44,746 bases of DNA from an uncultured Sphingomonas sp. (GTDB taxonomy: Bacteria > Pseudomonadota > Alphaproteobacteria > Sphingomonadales > Sphingomonadaceae): contig CAJYIX010000015.1 of NCBI GenBank assembly GCA_913775315.1, positions 1 to 44,746 on the forward strand, in the 5' to 3' direction. Below are positions 30,272-37,523 of the stretch, piece after piece. The translations under genes and the position numbers were made by a program. The notes under the pieces are model-generated. The model was not told where the DNA came from, made no database searches, and was given only the letters and a program-made list of their open reading frames with translations. Each line of letters opens with the position of its first letter. The stretch's first letter is position 1.

Positions 30272-31221
30272 GCGCGCTTCCTGAACCAGTGGGGGGTCAC
30301 GTCCTCCTCCACCAAGGGATCGTCGGTGTCGCTATGCCCCTCGGGATCGAGGTGGATGAGCACCTCGACCTTCGGGAACGCCTTGTGAAGCGCCATTTCG
30401 ACGGCCTCGACCACGTCGTGCGCCTCGGCCACGGTGATGTCGCGGTCGACGTTCATGTGGAACTGGGCGAAGTCGCGAGTGCCCGAGCGGCGGGTGCGGA
30501 AATCGTGGATGCCGCGCACGTCGGGGTTGGCGACCGCGACCGCGATATAACGCTGGCGGTCGTCCTCGGGCCATTCCTTGTCCATCAGCTGGTCGATCGC
30601 CTGTGCAGACGCCTTGAACGCGCCGAAGCCCAGCCAGCCGGCGATGGCGATGCCGAACAGCGGATCGACCCCCGGCAGCCCGACATAGCGGTCGAGCACC
30701 AGCGCGGCGATGACCGACAGGTTGAGCAGCACGTCACCCTGATAATGAAGGCTGTCGGCCTGAACCGCGACCGATCCCGTCGCGGCGATGATCCGCTTCT
30801 GATAGGTGACGAGCATGATCGTCGCGACGATCGCCGCGCCCGAGACGGCGATGCCGAGTTCGGCATCGGCGACCGGCGCCCGATCGCCGAGCGCGCTGAT
30901 CCCGCGCCAGCCGATCGCCAGCGCCGAGGCGGTGACGAGCGCCACCTGGAACAATGCCGCTAGCGCCTCCGCCTTGCCATGGCCGAACCGGTGGTCGTGA
31001 TCGGCGGGCGTCGCCGCCAGCCGCACGCCGTAGAGCGTGACGAGCGAGGCGAGCAGGTCGAGGCCGGAATCGGCAAGGCTGCCCAGCAGTGCGACCGAAC
31101 TGGTCGTGAGCGCGGCATAGCCCTTGAGGCAGATGAGGAAGATCGCGGTCGCGACACTGGCCAGCGCCGCGCGTGCGGCGACGCTGTTGAGGAGGATGCG
31201 GCGCTTTTCGGTCTCGGTCAC
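30268..31221 (-). CDS. Cation diffusion facilitator (FieF-like) metal efflux protein
   Basis: An inner-membrane proton/divalent-metal antiporter of 317 residues with six helices and a cytoplasmic domain. The metal site of the FieF/YiiP type is visible: D51 and D55 in SLADSGLDLLAS and H159 and D163 in ADSLHYQGDVLLNLSV (a DD-HD set usually linked to zinc, iron or cadmium). HDHRFGHGKAEAL marks the loop after helix 2. The C-terminal domain (IHDFRTRRSGTRDFAQFHMN … AHDVVEAVEMAL) binds further metal in relatives. The GTG start at 31221 overlaps the pdxH stop (GTGA). Export of Zn, Fe or similar is inferred from the family. Confidence 0.92.
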   Translation of the reverse strand: MTETEKRRILLNSVAARAALASVATAIFLICLKGYAALTTSSVALLGSLADSGLDLLASLVTLYGVRLAATPADHDHRFGHGKAEALAALFQVALVTASALAIGWRGISALGDRAPVADAELGIAVSGAAIVATIMLVTYQKRIIAATGSVAVQADSLHYQGDVLLNLSVIAALVLDRYVGLPGVDPLFGIAIAGWLGFGAFKASAQAIDQLMDKEWPEDDRQRYIAVAVANPDVRGIHDFRTRRSGTRDFAQFHMNVDRDITVAEAHDVVEAVEMALHKAFPKVEVLIHLDPEGHSDTDDPLVEEDVTPHWFRKRA

Positions 31222-31799
31222 GGGAAGAGCATGCCTTCGGTCCAGCCGCTGTCGGTGCGGGTAAAGACGCGCCGCTCGTGCAGACGATGCGCGCGGTCCT
31301 GCCAAAATTCGATGATGCGCGGGGTGACGCGATAGCCGCCCCAGTGCGGCGGGCGCGGCACGTCGCCGCCCTCGAACCGCGCCTTTATTTCCTCGAACCG
31401 CGCCTCGAACGTCGCGCGCGTGTCGAGGGGGCGCGACTGGTCGCTGGCCCAGGCACCGAGCTGCGAATCACGGCTGCGCGTCGCGAAATAGGTGTCGCTT
31501 TCGGCATCGGTGGCGAGCGCGACGGACCCTTCGATACGGATCTGGCGGCGCAGCGACTTCCAGTGGAAGAGGAGCGCGACGTTGCGGTTCTCGGCCAGCT
31601 CGCCCGCCTTGCGGCTCTCGCGGTTGGTGTAGAAGACGAAGCCGTCGGGGCCGTGCCCCTTGAGCAGCACCATGCGCACCGATGGACGCCCGTCGGCATC
31701 AGCGGTGGCGAGCGCCATCGCGTTCGAATCGTTGATCTCGTGTTCGCGCGCTTCGGCGAACCAGGTGTCGAACAGCTTGAAGGGGTCTTCTCCGGCCAT
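31218..31799 (-). CDS. pdxH: Pyridoxamine 5'-phosphate oxidase
   Basis: An FMN enzyme that oxidises pyridoxine/pyridoxamine phosphate to pyridoxal phosphate (vitamin B6 synthesis and salvage). It has about 193 residues from ATG 31799. Landmarks: DPFKLFDTWFAEAREHEIND, NAMALATADADGRPSVRMVL, GFVFYTNRESRKAGELAENR, FHWKSLRRQIRIEG and the C-terminal FWQDRAHRLHERRVF. The reading frame is open upstream to 31874 but without a good start. It heads a minus-strand cluster in which each gene overlaps the next by four bases, and it is divergent from ku. Confidence 0.95.
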   Translation of the reverse strand: MAGEDPFKLFDTWFAEAREHEINDSNAMALATADADGRPSVRMVLLKGHGPDGFVFYTNRESRKAGELAENRNVALLFHWKSLRRQIRIEGSVALATDAESDTYFATRSRDSQLGAWASDQSRPLDTRATFEARFEEIKARFEGGDVPRPPHWGGYRVTPRIIEFWQDRAHRLHERRVFTRTDSGWTEGMLFP

Positions 31800-31888
31800 C
31801 CCGGCGACATAATGCCGCGCCCGTTGGGTGTCGAGGAACGAGTCCCCGCCTGATGCTTTGAATCGGCTCCGCAACGAGGGGAATGGCG

Positions 31889-32788
31889 ATGGCCGCGCGC
31901 GCCTATTGGCAGGGACAGATCCGGCTCGCTTTGGTGTCGATCCCGGTCGAGATCTATTCGGCGACGAGGAGCGGCGCGAGCGTCAGCTTTCGCCAGATCC
32001 ACGAACCGACCGGCAAGCCCGTCCATTACGAAAAGGTCGTGACCGGCGTCGGCCCCGTCGATGCCGAGGAGATCATGAAGGGGTACGAGGTCGAGAAGGG
32101 CAATTACGTGCTGCTCGACCCCGAAGAGATCGAGGCGGTGAAGCTCGAATCGAAGAAGACGCTGGAGCTCACCCAGTTCGTCGATGCCGACGAGATCGAC
32201 GTCCTCTATTACGAAAAGCCCTATTTCGTCGTCCCCGCCGACGACCTGGCCGAAGAAGCATTCATCGTGCTGCGCGAGGCGCTGCGCCGGACGAAGAAGC
32301 TGGGGCTGGGGCAACTGGCGATGCGCGGGCGCGAATATGTCGTGAGCCTCAAGCCCTGCGGTCGCGGCATGGTGCTGGAAACGCTGCGCTACGCCGACGA
32401 GGTACACAAGGCGCAGGGCTATTTCCGCGACATTCCCGACGACGAGCCCGATGCCGACCTCCTCGACCTGGCCGAAACGCTGATCGGCAAGAAGGCAGGG
32501 AAGTTCGATCCCAAGATCTTCCACGACCGCTACGTCGATGCGCTCAAGGGGCTGATCGAGCGCAAGAAGAAGGCGAAGGGCGGCGGCCGGATCATCGAGG
32601 ATGACGGCAGCGCGCCCGAGCGGCGCGGGTCGAACGTCGTCGACCTGATGGCCGCGCTGAAGAAGAGTCTCGAGAAGCCGGGCGAGGGCGGGGCGAAGAA
32701 GCCGGCGGCGAAGAAGGCGCCGGCGAAGAAGGCACCGGCGGCGAAGGCGACGCCCGCGCGCAAGCCGGCGGCAAGGAAGCGGGCGTGA
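31889..32788 (+). CDS. ku: Ku homologue, non-homologous end joining
   Basis: Binds DNA double-strand ends as a homodimer and recruits LigD, encoded just downstream. The 299-residue protein begins with the bacterial Ku signature (RAYWQGQIRLALVSIPVEIY) and contains FRQIHEPTGKPVHYEKVVTG, KGYEVEKGNYVLLDPEEIEA, IDVLYYEKPYFVVPAD and LKPCGRGMVLETLRYADEV. A C-terminal tail (~263-299) made of AKK/APAKK repeats is typical of bacterial Ku and helps DNA bridging. ATG at 31889 is preferred because GAGGGG lies seven bases upstream; ATG at 31883 is too close to it. Confidence 0.97.
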   Translation: MAARAYWQGQIRLALVSIPVEIYSATRSGASVSFRQIHEPTGKPVHYEKVVTGVGPVDAEEIMKGYEVEKGNYVLLDPEEIEAVKLESKKTLELTQFVDADEIDVLYYEKPYFVVPADDLAEEAFIVLREALRRTKKLGLGQLAMRGREYVVSLKPCGRGMVLETLRYADEVHKAQGYFRDIPDDEPDADLLDLAETLIGKKAGKFDPKIFHDRYVDALKGLIERKKKAKGGGRIIEDDGSAPERRGSNVVDLMAALKKSLEKPGEGGAKKPAAKKAPAKKAPAAKATPARKPAARKRA

Positions 32789-32794
32789 GCGACC

Positions 32795-32982
32795 GTCATC
32801 CCAGCGAAAGCTGGGATCGCTGGCCGCGAGGGCGGCGTGCGTGGATGGCGACCCCAGCCTTCGCTGAGGTGACGGTTTCTTCTCTTCGTCACCCCGGACC
32901 TGTTCCGGGGTCTACCGATCCGCAAGCGCCGCGGCCGGCTAGCTGCGCGGCGCGGTGGACTTCGGAACAAGTCCGGGGTGAC
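32795..32982. repeat. Composite of two inverted-repeat pairs between ku and ligD
   Basis: Pair one: 24-base arms at 32795-32818 and 32850-32873 (GTCATCCCAGCGAAAGCTGG type). Pair two: 29-base arms at 32888-32916 and 32954-32982 (GTCACCCCGGACCTGTTCCG type). Each arm has its own internal dyad, and the arms of each pair are largely reverse complements. They fill nearly the whole 217-base gap and resemble REP-type elements of two sequence families in tandem. No protein-coding signal was seen in the gap. Confidence 0.8.
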
Positions 32983-33005
32983 ATTAGGAGTGACGGGAGG
33001 CGTTA

Positions 33006-35411
33006 GTGGCAAAAATCCCGGACCCGCTCGCCGCCTACAACGCGAAGCGCGACTTCACGCGCACCGCCGAACCCGCGGGCACGCTCGCGCCCGGCCACGG
33101 CAACAGCTTCGTCGTCCAGAAACACGACGCCACGCGCCTTCATTGGGACTTCCGCCTGGAAATCGACGGCGTGCTGAAAAGCTGGGCGGTGACGCGCGGC
33201 CCCAGCCTCGATCCTGCCGAGAAGCGGCTTGCAGTGCGGACCGAGGACCACCCGCTTGGCTATGCGACCTTCGAGGGGACCATCCCCGCCGAGGCATATG
33301 GCGGCGGCACGGTGATGCTGTGGGACCGCGGCACCTGGGCGCCGATCGCGGGCAAGTCGGCCAAGGACCTCGACAAGGGTCATCTCCACTTCGTCCTCGA
33401 CGGCGAGCGGATGAAGGGCGAGTGGCTGCTGATCCGGCTGAAGCCGCGCGGGCGGGAGACGCGCGAGAACTGGCTCTTGCGCAAGATCGACGATGCGCAT
33501 GCGGGCGGTGCCGATACGCTGGTCGAAACCGCGCTGACCAGCGTCGACACCGGCCGGACGATGGACGAGATCGCGGAGGGCAAGCGACCGACGCGCAAGG
33601 CCGCTCGGCCGCGAAAGGGCACCCGCCCGAAGGCGCAGGACGTGCAACTGGCGACGCTGGTTGATGCGGTGCCGGCGGGCAATGGCTGGCTGCACGAGGT
33701 CAAGTATGACGGCTATCGCGCGCTGGTCGCGGTGGGCGGCAGAGGGAGCCGAGTGTTCACGCGCTCCGGCCTCGACTGGACGGACAGGTTCCCCGGCGTC
33801 GCCGAGGCCGCGGGCGCGATCGACGGCCCTGCGCTGATCGACGGCGAGATCGTCGCGATGAAGGACGGCAAGCCCGATTTTTCGACGCTTCAGGACGCGA
33901 TTTCGAACGGCGGCGAGATGGTGTTCTTCGCCTTCGATCTTTTGGAGGCGGGCGAGGACCTGCGATCCCTGCCGCTGGTCGAGCGCAAGCAGCGACTCGC
34001 GGCGTTGCTGCCGGCGGGCGAACCGCGCCTCCAGTTCGCCGAGCATGTCGTGGGCGCGGGCGAGAAGCTGTTCGACGCGATGTGCGCCGAGGGGCTGGAG
34101 GGCATCGTCTCGAAGCGGATCGACGCCCCCTATCGCGCGGGTCGAACCAGGGCGTGGCTCAAGGTCAAATGCACGCACCGGCAGGAATTCGTGATCGTCG
34201 GCTGGCTGCCGTCGAGCGCGAAGGGGCGCGGCCTGCGCTCGCTGCTCCTCGGACTCAACGAGGGCGGCAAGCTGCGCTATGCGGGCAAGGTCGGCACGGG
34301 GTTCGATGCCGACACGCAAGCGATGCTGGTGGGCAGGCTGGAGAAGCTGGTCCGCAAGACCGCGCCGGTCGAGGTGCCGCGCGCCGCGGCCAAGGGCGCG
34401 ATGTGGGTGCGGCCGACGCTGGTCGCCGAAGTCGCGTTCGCCGAGTTCACCGCCGAGAATGTCGTCCGGCATGCCAGCTTCATCGGCCTGCGCGGCGACA
34501 AGCCCGCCAAGGCGGTCGTCGCGGAAAAGCCCGCCGCCCTGCCGCCCGTCTCGACCGTGAAGATCAGCAGCCGCGACCGCGTGGTGTTTCCGGGCGACGG
34601 CATCACCAAGGGCGAGCTCGCCGACTATTACGCGGCGATGGCGGGGGTGATGTTGCCCTGGCTCGGCCGGCGCCCAATCAGCCTGGTCCGCTGTCCGCAG
34701 GGGCGGGCGAAGCAATGCTTCTTCCAGAAGCACGACGCGGGCAGCTTCGGCGAACAGGTGCGTCACGTCGACATCCGCGAGAAGGACGGCGGCACCGAAC
34801 CCTATCTCTATGTCGAGGATGCCGAGGGCATGCTCGCCTGCGTCCAGATGGGGACGATCGAGTTCCACGGCTGGGGCGCGCGGATCGAGGATGTGGAGCG
34901 GCCCGATCGCCTCGTCTTCGACCTCGACCCCGACGAGGGGCTGGATTTCACCGACGTTAAGCGCGCGGCCGAGCATATCAAGAGCGTCCTTGCCGACATG
35001 GGGCTCACCAGCTTTCCGATGCTGTCTGGGGGCAAGGGCGTGCACGTCATCGTGCCGCTGGCTCCGCACGCCGAATGGCCCGCGGTCAAGTCGTTCGCCG
35101 ACCGCTTCGCCCGCGCGCTCGCCGCCGATGATCCCGACCGCTTCGTCGCGACCGCGACCAAGGCGAAGCGCAAGGGCCGCATCTTCATCGACTGGCTGCG
35201 CAACCAGCGGGGGGCCACCGCGGTGCTCCCCTATGTGGTGCGCGCGCGCCCCGGCGCGCCCGTGGCGGCGCCGGTCGCGTGGAGCGAGTTCAAGGCGATC
35301 GATACCGCCGCGCGCTGGACGCTGAAGGACACCAACGAATTGATCGAGCGGACCGGAAGCCGCTTGCTGAAGGGGTGGGGGATCGCCGATCAGGTGCTGC
35401 CCGAAATCTGA
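33006..35411 (+). CDS. ligD: ATP-dependent DNA ligase D (phosphoesterase-ligase-polymerase)
   Basis: The multifunctional end-processing ligase of bacterial NHEJ, 801 residues, in the order phosphoesterase, ligase, polymerase as in Pseudomonas LigD. The phosphoesterase domain (~10-165) has VVQKHDATRLHWDFRLEIDG with H40, H46 and D48, and H82 in TEDHPLGYATFEG. The ligase domain (~205-500) has the adenylated lysine K233 in KYDGYRALV and later LIDGEIVAM, EGIVSKR and WLKVKC. The polymerase/primase domain (~510-801) has VFDLDPDEGLDF with metal-binding D639 and D641 and SGGKGVHVIVPL. The GTG start at 33006 has GGGAGG upstream. Expression with ku is likely, but the intervening repeats could modulate it. 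Confidence 0.97.
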   Translation: MAKIPDPLAAYNAKRDFTRTAEPAGTLAPGHGNSFVVQKHDATRLHWDFRLEIDGVLKSWAVTRGPSLDPAEKRLAVRTEDHPLGYATFEGTIPAEAYGGGTVMLWDRGTWAPIAGKSAKDLDKGHLHFVLDGERMKGEWLLIRLKPRGRETRENWLLRKIDDAHAGGADTLVETALTSVDTGRTMDEIAEGKRPTRKAARPRKGTRPKAQDVQLATLVDAVPAGNGWLHEVKYDGYRALVAVGGRGSRVFTRSGLDWTDRFPGVAEAAGAIDGPALIDGEIVAMKDGKPDFSTLQDAISNGGEMVFFAFDLLEAGEDLRSLPLVERKQRLAALLPAGEPRLQFAEHVVGAGEKLFDAMCAEGLEGIVSKRIDAPYRAGRTRAWLKVKCTHRQEFVIVGWLPSSAKGRGLRSLLLGLNEGGKLRYAGKVGTGFDADTQAMLVGRLEKLVRKTAPVEVPRAAAKGAMWVRPTLVAEVAFAEFTAENVVRHASFIGLRGDKPAKAVVAEKPAALPPVSTVKISSRDRVVFPGDGITKGELADYYAAMAGVMLPWLGRRPISLVRCPQGRAKQCFFQKHDAGSFGEQVRHVDIREKDGGTEPYLYVEDAEGMLACVQMGTIEFHGWGARIEDVERPDRLVFDLDPDEGLDFTDVKRAAEHIKSVLADMGLTSFPMLSGGKGVHVIVPLAPHAEWPAVKSFADRFARALAADDPDRFVATATKAKRKGRIFIDWLRNQRGATAVLPYVVRARPGAPVAAPVAWSEFKAIDTAARWTLKDTNELIERTGSRLLKGWGIADQVLPEI

Positions 35412-35422
35412 GGGGAGCGGAC

Positions 35423-35887
35423 GTGGCGAAGCGAAACGACTTCACGGCGGCGATCGAATGGACCGGCAATCACGGCACGGGCACCAGCGGCTACCGCGCC
35501 TATGACCGAACGTGGAGCGTGACGACGCCGGGCAAGCCCGTCATCCATTGCTCCAACGACCCCGCGCTCGGCGGCGATCCGGGGCTGCACAATCCGGAGG
35601 ATATGCTGCTGTCGGCGCTGTCGGCGTGCCACATGCTGTGGTTCCTGCACCTCGCCAGCGATGCGGGGATCACCGTCACCGGCTATCGCGACGAGCCGCT
35701 GGGAATCGGCGAGAGCGAGGCGTCGGGGGCGGGGCGCTTTACCGCCGCGGTGCTGCGCCCGACGATCACGCTGGCCGATCCGCGCGATGCGGACCGCGCC
35801 GATTGGCTCCATGGCGAGATCCACAAGGTCTGCTTCATCGCGCGGTCGGTCGCCTTTCCGGTGAGCGTCGAGGCGAGCTACGACTGA
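35423..35887 (+). CDS. OsmC family peroxiredoxin-like protein
   Basis: A cytoplasmic thiol peroxidase-like protein of 154 residues, expected to detoxify organic peroxides. The two conserved cysteines are seen: C69 in LLSALSACHMLWFLHLAS and C137 in HKVCFIARSVAFPV, with the family's NPEDMLLSALSACHM motif. A third cysteine (C43) is not conserved in the family. GTG at 35423 is chosen for its GGGGAGCGG ribosome binding site 11 bases after the ligD stop; the frame is open upstream, but that lies inside ligD. Co-transcription with ku-ligD would group DNA repair and oxidant defence. Its 3' end overlaps the convergent HAD gene by 10 bases. Confidence 0.9.
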   Translation: MAKRNDFTAAIEWTGNHGTGTSGYRAYDRTWSVTTPGKPVIHCSNDPALGGDPGLHNPEDMLLSALSACHMLWFLHLASDAGITVTGYRDEPLGIGESEASGAGRFTAAVLRPTITLADPRDADRADWLHGEIHKVCFIARSVAFPVSVEASYD

Positions 35888-36528
35888 CCCAGCAGCAGCC
35901 GCACCACCGCATCCGGGCTCTCGAAGCCGAAATCGGGGCCGACCGCCGCCAGTGCCTCGCGGTGGGCATAGCCCCAGTGGACCGCGCCCGATCGGATGCC
36001 GCAACGCTGCGCCGCCTCGATATCGCGCGTCTCGTCGCCGATCGCGAGCGCCTGTGCGGCGCTCACCCCCGCGGCCTTCAGCACCCGGCGGAACCGCGGC
36101 GCCTTGCCATAGAGCGAGGAGGCGCATTCCCAGATCGCGAACCGGCGCGCGTTATCGGGGCCGAGGATGCGGCGCGCGTTGATTTCCGCATTCGAGCTGA
36201 CCAGCGCGAGCTGCACCCCCGCCGCGTCCAGCCGCGCGAGCATCTCGGTCACGCCGTCGAACAGATGAACCTCGTGCGTGTGCAGCGCAAAGAGCGTGCG
36301 GACATAGCGGGCGATGAACGGCAGCTTCCACGCCGGGATGCGCAGGTGGCGAATGACATCGCGCGTCGGCAGGCCGCGCAACCGTTCGACCTCTCCCGCC
36401 TCCACCGTGCGGAAGCGGTATCGCTGGGCAAGGTGATCGACGATGCCGAGGAACCAGTGCCCGCTGTCGGAAAGCGTTCCGTCGAAGTCGAAGATGACGA
36501 GGCGGATCGGGGGCGAAGGCGGCAGCAC
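35878..36528 (-). CDS. HAD-superfamily phosphatase (phosphoglycolate phosphatase-like)
   Basis: A predicted small-molecule phosphatase of 216 residues. Motif I VIFDFDGTLSDSG carries the nucleophile D14 and acid/base D16; motif II is LALVSSNAE; motif III Lys is in LYGKAPRFRRVL; motif IV is IGDETRDIEAA. The helical cap (about 20-85) places it in the Gph-like subgroup. The substrate is not predictable. The start is a GTG at 36528 with a weak ribosome binding site; there is no better start downstream before motif I. It converges on the OsmC gene. Confidence 0.9.
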   Translation of the reverse strand: MLPPSPPIRLVIFDFDGTLSDSGHWFLGIVDHLAQRYRFRTVEAGEVERLRGLPTRDVIRHLRIPAWKLPFIARYVRTLFALHTHEVHLFDGVTEMLARLDAAGVQLALVSSNAEINARRILGPDNARRFAIWECASSLYGKAPRFRRVLKAAGVSAAQALAIGDETRDIEAAQRCGIRSGAVHWGYAHREALAAVGPDFGFESPDAVVRLLLGQS

Positions 36529-36592
36529 GGGCGGGATGATTGGCCGAGGGGCGGCGCGCTGGCAAGCCGTCCGGCACGGGCCGGAAACTCAA

Positions 36593-36652
36593 GCTTCGTA
36601 AAATCGAAGCGTGATTACAAGACTTGTTCTGCGGCCCCGCATGACTCATGTA
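36593..36652 (+). promoter_or_regulatory. Dyads and possible promoter upstream of the micro-ORF
   Basis: This region holds an inverted repeat, GCTTCG-TAAAAT-CGAAGC (36593-36610), and a perfect 11-base palindrome, CATGA-C-TCATG (36640-36650). A weak promoter-like pair also fits: TTGTTC at 36624 and CATGTA at 36647, 17 bases apart. The palindrome overlaps the proposed -10. All are candidates from inspection only. Confidence 0.3.
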
Positions 36653-36690
36653 TCGGGGGTGGCAGACGCCACACTCGTTCTTCAACCAGC

Positions 36691-36705
36691 GAAAGGAGGT
36701 GATCC
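36691..36705 (+). promoter_or_regulatory. Maximal Shine-Dalgarno sequence
   Basis: GAAAGGAGGTGATCC is, over all 15 bases, the reverse complement of the usual alphaproteobacterial 16S rRNA 3' tail (GGATCACCTCCTTTC). GGAGG is spaced seven bases from the ATG at 36707. No other start in the window has anything near this complementarity. Confidence 0.85.
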
Positions 36706-36706
36706 G

Positions 36707-36763
36707 ATGTCTCATGGTTCAGCAGTGAGGTCGGTTCAGTTCGTTCGGGAGACGCGCCGCTAA
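36707..36763 (+). CDS. 18-residue micro-ORF with extreme ribosome binding site
   Basis: Encodes MSHGSAVRSVQFVRETRR, ending in TAA. It has four Arg residues, no membrane segment and no recognised family. The case for translation is the 15-base Shine-Dalgarno match at ideal spacing, an ATG, and a downstream strong terminator that closes a self-contained unit of roughly 300 bases. It could be a functional microprotein, a leader peptide controlling the FMN reductase behind the terminator, or a ribosome-loading element in a regulatory RNA. The 112 bases between its stop and the terminator stem contain further small hairpins (for example GGGGGA/TTCCCC near 36780-36796) and nothing else recognisable. 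Confidence 0.6.
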   Translation: MSHGSAVRSVQFVRETRR

Positions 36764-36874
36764 GCCTGCGCGGTGAGGGCGGGGGATATTCTTCCCCAAT
36801 CAACGCCTTCGCCCAATCAGGCGCGCGGCCCGCATGGTCTCCCGCGTCGGAACATCCGGCCGCTGACCATGTCG

Positions 36875-36920
36875 GAGGCTGCCGGGCCCTTGGGAAAGGG
36901 TCCGGCAGCCTCTTTCATTT
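36875..36920 (+). terminator. Strong intrinsic terminator upstream of the FMN reductase
   Basis: A 16-base stem (arms 36875-36890 and 36897-36912, one G-U pair) with a TGGGAA loop is followed by TTTCATTT. It ends 15 bases before the next start codon. It either closes the micro-ORF transcript or acts as an attenuator for the gene behind it. Confidence 0.85.
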
Positions 36921-36935
36921 CTGGAGAACGCCGCG

Positions 36936-37523
36936 ATGGCGAAGCTGCTGGTTTTCTATGGCTCCTACCGGCGGGACCGGATGGGCATCCGGTTGGCCGA
37001 CTATCTGGTCGCCGGGTTCGCCGCGCGCCGGCACGATGTCGAGCTGATCGACGCGAGGGCGGTCGGGCTGCCGATGCTCGACCGGATGTACAAGGAATAT
37101 GCAAAGGGCGAGGCGCCCGCGGCCATGCAGGCGCTGGCGGACAGGATCGCCGCCGCCGACGGCTTCGTATTCGTGACCGGCGAATATAATTGGGGGATGC
37201 AGCCGGGGCTCAAGAACCTGACCGACCATTTCCTCGAGGAATGGTATTGGCGGCCCGCGGCGATCGCCAGCTATTCGGCCGGGCGCCTCGGCGGCGCGCG
37301 GGCGGCGACCGCGTGGCACGGGACGCTGTCGGAGATGGGCATGGTCGTCACGTCGAGCACGATCGGCGTGGGGCAGATCGGCGGCGCGCTCGATGCCGAT
37401 GCGCAGCCGACCGGCGAGGGCGGGGCGGCACTCGAGCGGAGCTTCCCGCGATTTGCCGCCGACCTCGAATGGTGGGTCGAGGCGGCGATGGCGCAGCGGG
37501 CGAAGGTCGCGCCGCCTTACTGA
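36936..37523 (+). CDS. NAD(P)H-dependent FMN reductase family protein
   Basis: A cytoplasmic flavodoxin-like reductase of 195 residues, expected to reduce FMN or quinone-like substrates with NAD(P)H. Motifs: the FMN phosphate loop LVFYGSYRRDRMGIRLADYL near the N-terminus and VTGEYNWGMQPGLKNLTDHF, the family's EYN-x(4)-PGLKN signature, at ~87-105. Then come SYSAGRLGGARAATAWHGTL and a helical end. The ATG has a GGAGAA ribosome binding site at spacing 8. It is directly preceded by a strong terminator, so it must have its own promoter within that unit or be expressed by read-through. The last seven bases overlap the convergent gamma-glutamyltransferase gene. Confidence 0.9.
   Translation: MAKLLVFYGSYRRDRMGIRLADYLVAGFAARRHDVELIDARAVGLPMLDRMYKEYAKGEAPAAMQALADRIAAADGFVFVTGEYNWGMQPGLKNLTDHFLEEWYWRPAAIASYSAGRLGGARAATAWHGTLSEMGMVVTSSTIGVGQIGGALDADAQPTGEGGAALERSFPRFAADLEWWVEAAMAQRAKVAPPY

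Noticed and set aside
36691-36705. A fragment of a 16S rRNA gene 3' end on the minus strand.
   Set aside because: The match is 15 bases only; both flanks diverge at once from 16S and from the spacer, and the match is perfectly placed as a ribosome binding site.
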